A stretch of 50,347 nucleotides of DNA, from the NCBI RefSeq assembly GCF_030764225.1, contig NZ_JASAXH010000017.1; one strand, written 5' to 3'. Below, piece by piece: positions 44,623 to 50,347 of this stretch. A program made the position numbers and the translations under genes. Within the stretch, counting starts at the first letter, position 1; each line of letters opens with the position of its first letter. This DNA is from Phocoenobacter atlanticus (lineage in GTDB: Bacteria; Pseudomonadota; Gammaproteobacteria; Enterobacterales; Pasteurellaceae). The notes beneath the pieces were generated by a model. That model worked only from the letters and a program-made list of their open reading frames with translations, searched no databases and was not told the DNA's origin.

Positions 44623-45899
44623 TTAGACATATCCATTTCATTTTCACTTTTAGCCACAACTGTTGTGCCAAGCATATCACCTACAACATTCATTGATGTA
44701 CGTCCCATATCTAGCAGTGCGTCAATACCAAAAATCATTGCATAAGCAGCTGCTACAGCAGAGCCTTCTTCTATTTTTAAACCAACGCTTTCTAAAACCA
44801 TAATAAGCATAATTGCACCAGCTCCTGGAACACCAGCTGTTCCTATAGAGGCTAGAACTGCAGTTACAATAATAGTTGCTTGAGCGGTGAAATCTAGAGG
44901 GATTCCAACTGCATTAGCGATAAACATCGCACAAACACCTAAATAAATAGTTGTTCCGTCCATATTGATGGTTGCTCCAATAGGAAGAGTGAAGCCATAA
45001 ACATTACGATGAATACCCATTTGATGTTCAGCGGTTTCCATTGAAACGGCAAGTGTTCCACCAGAACTACGTGTTACAAACGCAGTAACCATTGGCTGAA
45101 TAACACGTTTAAAGAATTTGAAAGGATTAAGTTTAAATAATATAGCTAATACACCATAAACAACAAGACCTTGAGTAATTAGGGCAGCATAAACGGTACC
45201 TGTCACATCTAATAGAGGACCAAATGCAGCACTGCCATTTTTTGCGAATACAGTAAATATTAGAGCAAAAACACCAATTGGAGCATACTGCATAATCCAA
45301 GCAACCACTTTAAAGATGATTTCATTTACACCTTCAAAAAAGTTATAAACAACTTCTGCAGATTTTTTAATATTTTGTTGTTCGCTTTCACGACAATGTG
45401 CTAAAGATAAACCAAAGAATAGACAGAAAATAATGGTCGGTAATACTTTACCATTTGAAATCGCACCAAATGGATTTTTAGGGATCATATTAGTAAAAAC
45501 TTCCACTAGGGTTGGAGCCGTAGTTGTTTTTGCGACAGCATCTGCAGAACCAACAAGATTTAACCCTTCTCCCGGTGAAAAAATCTGCCCAAAAAAGAGT
45601 CCTACGATAATAGCAAAAAATGACGTTAAAATATAAAAAGCTAAAATTTTAATCCCAATTTTACCTAATCGAGATGGTTCAATACTGGCTGCACCTACTA
45701 CTAAGCTTGCAACAATAACAGGAAGTACAATCATCTTTAATAGACGAATAAATACATCACCAAAAGGAGAAATGTAAGGGATAATATCTTTATTATCACT
45801 AAATAAAATCCCAACAATTCCACCAAGAATTAAACCACATAGTATTCTAATAAGTAGATTACTATTAAAGTACCACGAAAATATTGATTTTTTTTGCAT
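44610..45899 (-). CDS. Dicarboxylate/amino acid:cation symporter (DAACS family)
   Basis: 429 residues with the glutamate transporter-homologue fold: eight helices and two re-entrant loops. Visible motifs: VTRSSGGTLAVSMETAE near 272 (HP1 serine-rich), ATINMDGTTIYLGVCAMFIANAVG near 305 (NMDGT), and GIDALLDMGRTSMNVVGD near 395 (DMGRTSxNV). It imports aspartate/glutamate or C4-dicarboxylates with Na+ or H+. Operon leader for the racemase gene. Upstream is the 227-base divergent gap shared with yciH. Confidence 0.9.
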   Translation of the reverse strand: MQKKSIFSWYFNSNLLIRILCGLILGGIVGILFSDNKDIIPYISPFGDVFIRLLKMIVLPVIVASLVVGAASIEPSRLGKIGIKILAFYILTSFFAIIVGLFFGQIFSPGEGLNLVGSADAVAKTTTAPTLVEVFTNMIPKNPFGAISNGKVLPTIIFCLFFGLSLAHCRESEQQNIKKSAEVVYNFFEGVNEIIFKVVAWIMQYAPIGVFALIFTVFAKNGSAAFGPLLDVTGTVYAALITQGLVVYGVLAILFKLNPFKFFKRVIQPMVTAFVTRSSGGTLAVSMETAEHQMGIHRNVYGFTLPIGATINMDGTTIYLGVCAMFIANAVGIPLDFTAQATIIVTAVLASIGTAGVPGAGAIMLIMVLESVGLKIEEGSAVAAAYAMIFGIDALLDMGRTSMNVVGDMLGTTVVAKSENEMDMSKWED

Positions 45900-46126
45900 T
45901 TAGATTTACTCCTGTTGCTTATTAAGAATAGATAAATTAATTTTATTTCATAAATTAATAATTATAATGGTTGAATTATAAGGGGTATTTATCTTGATCA
46001 CAAGGTAATTTTCTTATGATAATCATAAGCTTCTTGTTTGAAGACTATTCTTGCTTTAGAATACAGGGGTTTGTAGTTCTTATAAATACGTTTTGTAATT
46101 AAACATTATTTCATTAGGAATGGTAG

Positions 46127-46438
46127 ATGACATTAGTATATTCGACAGAATTAGGGCGAATTAAACCTCAAAAAGAACAGGTGCAATCCCCGAAGGGTGA
46201 CGGTATTGTTCGTATTCAGCGACAAACCTCAGGACGAAAAGGGAAAGGTGTTTGTGTAATTAGTGGTTTAGATCTTGAAGATAAAGTCTTAACGCATTTA
46301 GCAAAAGAGTTAAAAAAACGTTGTGGTTCTGGTGGTTCTATAAAAAATGGGACAATTGAAATTCAGGGTGATAAAAGAGACATTATCAAACAGTTTTTAG
46401 AGCAAAAAAATTTTAAAGTAAAACTTTCAGGTGGTTAA
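46127..46438 (+). CDS. yciH: SUI1/eIF1-like translation factor YciH
   Basis: 103 residues of the SUI1 family: IQRQTSGRKGKGVCVISGLDL near 30, LKKRCGSGGSIKNGTIEIQGD near 62. Bacterial YciH is thought to influence initiation fidelity. ATG follows AGGAATGGTAG. It is two-gene linked to hpt, three bases apart. Confidence 0.92.
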   Translation: MTLVYSTELGRIKPQKEQVQSPKGDGIVRIQRQTSGRKGKGVCVISGLDLEDKVLTHLAKELKKRCGSGGSIKNGTIEIQGDKRDIIKQFLEQKNFKVKLSGG

Positions 46439-46441
46439 TAA

Positions 46442-46981
46442 ATGAAAAAATATCATATTGAGACGTTGTTATCAACATCACAAATAGATAATAGAATTAG
46501 AGATTTAGCACAACAAATCAATGAATATTATCAAAAAAATCAATGTAATAAATTAGTGGTTATTGGATTATTACGTGGTTCTTTTATGTTTATGTCAGAT
46601 TTAGTTCGTTTATTAGATTTGCCTGTTGAGGTCGATTTTATGACAGCATCAAGTTATGGTTCTAGTATGGAGTCTAATCGAGATGTGAAAATTTTAAAAG
46701 ATCTTGATGGTGAAATAAATAGTAAAGATGTATTGATTGTAGAAGATATTATTGATACAGGCTTTACTCTTGATAAAATAAAAAAAATGTTATTGCTACG
46801 TTCACCGCATTCCGTAAAAATTTGTACATTATTGGATAAACCTTCTCGTCGAGAAGTAAATGTTGACGTTGATTGGGTTGGATTTGAAATACCCGATGAA
46901 TTTGTGGTTGGCTATGGTATTGATTATGCTCAACAGCATCGCCATTTAGATTATATTGGTAAAGTAGTAATGGATAAATAG
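46442..46981 (+). CDS. hpt: Hypoxanthine phosphoribosyltransferase
   Basis: 179 residues; PRPP-binding motif VLIVEDIIDTGFTLDKI near 99 and VIGLLRGSFMFMSDLVR near 40. It salvages hypoxanthine (and guanine) to IMP/GMP. Normal length. Immediately after yciH, probably co-transcribed. Confidence 0.95.
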   Translation: MKKYHIETLLSTSQIDNRIRDLAQQINEYYQKNQCNKLVVIGLLRGSFMFMSDLVRLLDLPVEVDFMTASSYGSSMESNRDVKILKDLDGEINSKDVLIVEDIIDTGFTLDKIKKMLLLRSPHSVKICTLLDKPSRREVNVDVDWVGFEIPDEFVVGYGIDYAQQHRHLDYIGKVVMDK

Positions 46982-47007
46982 AGTATTTTGCAAAAAAGTA
47001 CTAAAAA

Positions 47008-47032
47008 GAGACCGCTTGTTATGATAATAAGC
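47008..47032 (+). terminator. Terminator-like uptake-signal hairpin after hpt
   Basis: ACCGCTT (47008-47014) and AAGCGGT (47026-47032) pair around an AT-rich loop, followed by TTGTTAGTTG. It closes the yciH-hpt unit before ftsK. Confidence 0.6.
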
Positions 47033-47082
47033 GGTTTGTTAGTTGTATAATGTTTTAACCTTGAAAATAAAGTGATTTACTG

Positions 47083-49779
47083 ATGCAGGAAATTGAAGTG
47101 ATTGAGAATGTGAAAGGAAAAGATAGATTAATCCAATTTTTATTAATTGTGGTTGGAGGATTGGGGCTTTATCTTATGGTTGCTCTGTTAAGCTATAGCC
47201 CATTAGATAATAGCTGGTCAGTTTCAACTAATATCACTACAGAAGTCTTAAATAAAGCAGGTGTTATTGGGGCTTGGAGTATTGATTTATTGTTTTCAAG
47301 TTTTGGACAGGTTTCCATTATTGTTTTATTTACTTTAGTTTTAGCACCATTATATTGGCTTCTATTTGGCGTAGAATCTAAATTTGGCTGGTTGTATTTA
47401 TTTTTAAAATTGATGAGCTTTATATTATTTATTGTAGGTTTATCAGGTCTATTGAATATATTATTTGTTCATTTTGGTTATTATATCTCTGGTGGATTTA
47501 TCGGTGGTATATTTAAGCAAACTATTTCATCACAAATTGGTGAGGTTGGTGCTTTACTTATTGCTACTTTATTTCTTATAGTTGGTTTCTATTTCTGTTT
47601 AGGAAAAGCACTTACATCATTAGTAATCCATTTTTATCGTTGGTTAACTGTTGCTGAAGACGAAGACGAAATACAAGCGGTTACTTTAGATCAAGAATTT
47701 GCAAAAAATTCAGAAAAATCACTAAAAACTGAAGATGTGATAATAGATGATAATATGGTTGAAAAAGAGAATGAGAAAGACGAATTTATTACAAATCAAT
47801 TAACGGATGTCACACAATTTGCACGCCCAACACCTAATATTATAGGGTTAAATAAAGCAGATTATGAAGAGCAAGTAGAACAGGTAGAAAAAGTCATACA
47901 ACAAGAAGATGATGACTATTTTGATTTTAAGTCGACAACTACTCCTGTTAATCTAAAAGTAGATGATATTCCTAAAGTAAATATAAAACAACAAATTATA
48001 GATAATGCTATTGCAGATAGAGTACTTCAACAGAATGATCCAAAGGTTGGATTTGAAGAAGAAGTTATTAAAGATATTTTGCCACAAGTACATCTTGATA
48101 TTGAAAATACAGAAACAGAAGCTACATTAGAAATACAAAATGATGATATAGAAGATCCAATAAAAAATACGCTATCTATTGAAAAACAGCAAGTCGCTGT
48201 AGAAGAAAAAATGGTTAAGGTAAAAGAAAATAAACCACAATACCCAAAAGGATATGGTAATACTTTAGTTCATCCGTTATTACAGCAACATACTAAAATA
48301 CCAAAACCTACCACCCCCTTACCTACTATCCGTTTAATGGATAAACCGCCTGTTGAAAAGCAAAAAATAACTGAGCAAGAGATTTATGAAATTTCTACTA
48401 GAATTGAAAAAGCATTGGCGGATTTTGGAATAAAAGCGACCGTTGAAGATGTTTTAATTGGTCCTGTTGTCACTCGTTATGAAATTCAATTAGCACCAGG
48501 AGTGAAATCCTCAAAAGTAATTAATATAGGTAGCGATTTGGCTAGAGCATTAATGTTTAAAGCTATTCGGATTACAGATGTTGTGCCAGGTAAACCTTAT
48601 ATGGGTATTGAAACACCAAATTCATATCGTGAAACAGTTTGGTTAAGAGATATTTTTGAAAGTCCTCAATTTTGTCAATCTGATGCGAAATTACCAATGG
48701 CTCTTGGTAAAGATATTAGCGGTCAAGCTGTTGTGGTGGATATGGCGAAAATGCCACACTTATTGGTTGCAGGACAAACAGGCGGAGGTAAATCGGTTGG
48801 GGTAAATACAATGATTTTGAGCTTACTTTATAAACTGACACCTGAACAAGTTCGTTTTATTATGATTGATCCAAAAGTGGTCGAATTGAGTATTTATGAC
48901 AACATTCCTCATCTATTGACACCTGTAGTCACAGATATGAAAAAAGCAGTAAACTCATTGCGTTGGGTAGTCGATGAAATGGAGCGACGTTACCTACTGT
49001 TAAAACATCTTAGTGTCCGTAATATAGAAGGATATAATGATAAGATAGAACAAGCGGAAGCAATGAAATTTCCTATACCTGATCCAACGTGGAAGCCTGG
49101 TGATTCTATGGATCAACTTCCTCCCGCTTTAGAAAAATTAAGTTATATTGTTGTTATTATAGATGAATTCTCAGATCTTATTATGACACAAGGAAAGCAA
49201 GTTGAAGAATATATCATCCGTATTGGACAAAAAGCACGAGCAGCTGGAATACATCTAATTTTAGCGACACAACGCCCTTCTGCAGATGTTATTACAGGAT
49301 TAATAAAATCCAATGTACCAAGTAGAATAGCCTTTACAGTCGCAAGCCAAATCGACTCAAGAACTATCTTAGATAAAGGCGGTGCAGAGAGCTTATTAGG
49401 ACGTGGTGATATGCTTTATTCAGCGGCAGGAACCCCTGATATTATACGTGTTCATGGTGCATTTATGACAGATAAAGATGTCGAAAGAATCACCGATGAT
49501 TGGCGAGCAAGAGGAACGCCTAACTATATTAATGCTATTGTTGAATCAACCAGTAGCGATGAGCAATCAGGAAATTCTGGAGAGGGGGGCGAGTTGGATC
49601 CACTATTTGATGAGGTCGTTGCTTTTGTCATTGATTCAGGTGTGACTTCTGCTAGTGGCGTTCAGCGTAGATTTTCAATCGGATTTCCAAGAGCGGCAAG
49701 AATATTAGATCAATTGCAAGAGCAGGGTATTCTTTCTACGCCAGATAATAGAGGAAAAAGAGAGGTATTAGCTCAGTAA
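47083..49779 (+). CDS. ftsK: DNA translocase FtsK
   Basis: 898 residues: four N-terminal membrane spans (about 18-185), a variable acidic linker (190-430), the alpha/beta motor with Walker A GQTGGGKSVGVN near 563 and Walker B IVVIIDEFSDLIM near 687, and a C-terminal gamma winged-helix (LDPLFDEVVAFVIDSG near 835) that reads KOPS. It couples division to chromosome-dimer resolution. The linker is much shorter than in E. coli but usual for the family. An uptake-signal core is embedded at 47673-47681. Confidence 0.98.
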   Translation: MQEIEVIENVKGKDRLIQFLLIVVGGLGLYLMVALLSYSPLDNSWSVSTNITTEVLNKAGVIGAWSIDLLFSSFGQVSIIVLFTLVLAPLYWLLFGVESKFGWLYLFLKLMSFILFIVGLSGLLNILFVHFGYYISGGFIGGIFKQTISSQIGEVGALLIATLFLIVGFYFCLGKALTSLVIHFYRWLTVAEDEDEIQAVTLDQEFAKNSEKSLKTEDVIIDDNMVEKENEKDEFITNQLTDVTQFARPTPNIIGLNKADYEEQVEQVEKVIQQEDDDYFDFKSTTTPVNLKVDDIPKVNIKQQIIDNAIADRVLQQNDPKVGFEEEVIKDILPQVHLDIENTETEATLEIQNDDIEDPIKNTLSIEKQQVAVEEKMVKVKENKPQYPKGYGNTLVHPLLQQHTKIPKPTTPLPTIRLMDKPPVEKQKITEQEIYEISTRIEKALADFGIKATVEDVLIGPVVTRYEIQLAPGVKSSKVINIGSDLARALMFKAIRITDVVPGKPYMGIETPNSYRETVWLRDIFESPQFCQSDAKLPMALGKDISGQAVVVDMAKMPHLLVAGQTGGGKSVGVNTMILSLLYKLTPEQVRFIMIDPKVVELSIYDNIPHLLTPVVTDMKKAVNSLRWVVDEMERRYLLLKHLSVRNIEGYNDKIEQAEAMKFPIPDPTWKPGDSMDQLPPALEKLSYIVVIIDEFSDLIMTQGKQVEEYIIRIGQKARAAGIHLILATQRPSADVITGLIKSNVPSRIAFTVASQIDSRTILDKGGAESLLGRGDMLYSAAGTPDIIRVHGAFMTDKDVERITDDWRARGTPNYINAIVESTSSDEQSGNSGEGGELDPLFDEVVAFVIDSGVTSASGVQRRFSIGFPRAARILDQLQEQGILSTPDNRGKREVLAQ

Positions 49780-49848
49780 GTATTTTATTCAACTGGTATT
49801 ATTTTAAACAGGGCAACTGTAAATTTTATTTGTTTATTTTTAAAAATT

Positions 49849-49864
49849 AATGATAATTATTATG
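49849..49864 (+). promoter_or_regulatory. Fur-box-like sequence
   Basis: AATGATAATTATTATG matches the right 16 positions of the Fur consensus at 14 places (about 15 of 19 over the full box). It lies about 70 bases after ftsK, with no obvious gene start close by. The stretch 49780-50150 holds no supportable ORF. Confidence 0.4.
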
Positions 49865-50083
49865 TAAACATTGTAGAGAATAGTTTATATTACTTTGTCC
49901 CTACGTGAGGAATTAAATTTGTAAATTCTTTATGTGATCTACCCGCTATATTTATATCTAATAATGTTTGTAAGAATTCTTATTAAATTTTAAATACTAT
50001 CCTGTTCTAATTAAAGAATGGTCTTGCTCTGCCATTTTACAAAAAATTGTTTTTATTAAGACATATATCCTTCAGTATTGTGC

Positions 50084-50113
50084 TTGATTTTTTAAGTTTT
50101 TAAGAGGTATACT
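50084..50113 (+). promoter_or_regulatory. Predicted promoter for the small ORF at 50151
   Basis: TTGATT (50084-50089), 18 bases, TATACT (50108-50113). Transcription would start near 50120. Confidence 0.55.
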
Positions 50114-50150
50114 ACCTATTGTCACTTAATTATTGTACAGGATAGATCAA

Positions 50151-50249
50151 ATGTATAGCATTTCTTTAACACAACATCATACCTCCACCATTTTTAAATA
50201 TTCAGCATTATTTAGCCTCCCAGGGCAAGATCATTTTAAATTGAACTAA
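50151..50249 (+). pseudogene. Small ORF, probably a leader peptide or gene start cut by an IS
   Basis: A 32-codon frame from ATG 50151 to TAA 50247-50249 with AGGATAG upstream and a promoter at the right distance. It opens MYSISLTQHHTSTIFKYSA. From about 50221 (CAGGGCAAG) the sequence looks like the terminal repeat of the IS whose transposase starts at 50301, so only codons 1-23 would be original. The part IFKYSALFSL resembles the IMKFAHRNSF core of the E. coli ornithine-sensing leader SpeFL at a few positions (Ile, Lys, aromatic, Ser). That likeness is weak and only suggestive. Confidence 0.35.
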
Positions 50250-50347
50250 ATACTATTTTTACGATCAGATCAGTAACAAATGTAAAAAAGGTTTACTGAT
50301 ATGACAAATAATTTTATTACTCACTTTTCAATTATCAAAGATCCTAG
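50221..50347 (+). mobile_element. Left end of an insertion sequence, ISAs1-like (continues past window)
   Basis: CAGGGCAAGATCATTTTAAA at 50221 reads as a terminal inverted repeat. An 8-bp inverted repeat (ATCAGTAA 50269-50276, TTACTGAT 50293-50300) precedes the transposase start. The matching right end is outside the window, so the boundary is provisional. Confidence 0.5.
50301..50347 (+). CDS. ISAs1-family-like transposase, N-terminal fragment (runs off window)
   Basis: ATG at 50301 opens MTNNFITHFSIIKDP and stays open to the window edge. The phrase FxxHFSxIKDP(R) at the extreme N-terminus is typical of ISAs1 / H-repeat transposases. Only 15 full codons are visible, so family assignment is tentative. 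Confidence 0.55.
   Translation, partial: MTNNFITHFSIIKDP

Noticed and set aside
45900..46126. CRP-like TTGATCACAAG in the symporter/yciH divergent gap
   Set aside because: Only one good half-site; spacing and second half do not match the CRP consensus.

Overview
The window is chromosomal DNA from a gamma-proteobacterium of the family Pasteurellaceae. The evidence is a very AT-rich base composition, Haemophilus/Actinobacillus-like versions of the core genes, and many copies of the DNA uptake signal core (A)CAAGCGGT. That core is the 'Actinobacillus pleuropneumoniae-type' dialect rather than AAGTGCGGT, which suggests the Actinobacillus/Mannheimia/Bibersteinia side of the family. A tnaCAB operon predicts an indole-positive strain. 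Species cannot be set from sequence alone.

Left third (1-15 kb). The window opens inside the start of an IS630-type transposase gene on the minus strand. It continues with a tautomerase, dinB, a nucleoside hydrolase and ybeZ, then modABC for molybdate uptake (all minus). A 538-base divergent region carries the modA promoter and, facing the other way, a CRP site and a TnaC leader peptide ahead of tnaA-tnaB. An asparaginase, ppx, ybeY, a PaeA-type CBS/DUF21 protein and an EamA permease follow. A GC-rich REP-like inverted pair lies between the last two.

Middle (15-25 kb). A six-gene minus-strand operon encodes an MMPL/RND exporter, a LolA-like periplasmic protein, a DUF1302-like outer-membrane protein, a DUF2892 membrane protein, a DsrE-family protein and a BASS/ACR3-like transporter. 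Divergent from it is a carboxynorspermidine synthase with a structured leader. Next comes a two-gene cassette of unknown function: a tail-anchored protein and a trypsin-like protease with a zinc ribbon. Both appear to carry a YbjN-like domain. This cassette and the six-gene operon are the least understood parts of the window.

Right half (25-50 kb). This is mostly housekeeping: tRNA-Val(GAC), pheS-pheT-ihfA, an NlpC/P60 lipoprotein, rseC and convergent lysC, sapABCD without an adjacent sapF, lolA, trpR-mtgA, degS, cmk, rpsA, ihfB and lapA-lapB. A dicarboxylate/amino-acid symporter plus Asp/Glu racemase pair, then yciH, hpt and ftsK, follow. After ftsK, a 371-base gene-free stretch holds a Fur-like box and a promoter for a small ORF. 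That ORF appears to be interrupted by the left end of an IS whose transposase start (ISAs1-like) runs off the window.

Many intergenic hairpins are made from inverted pairs of the uptake signal, which probably double as terminators.
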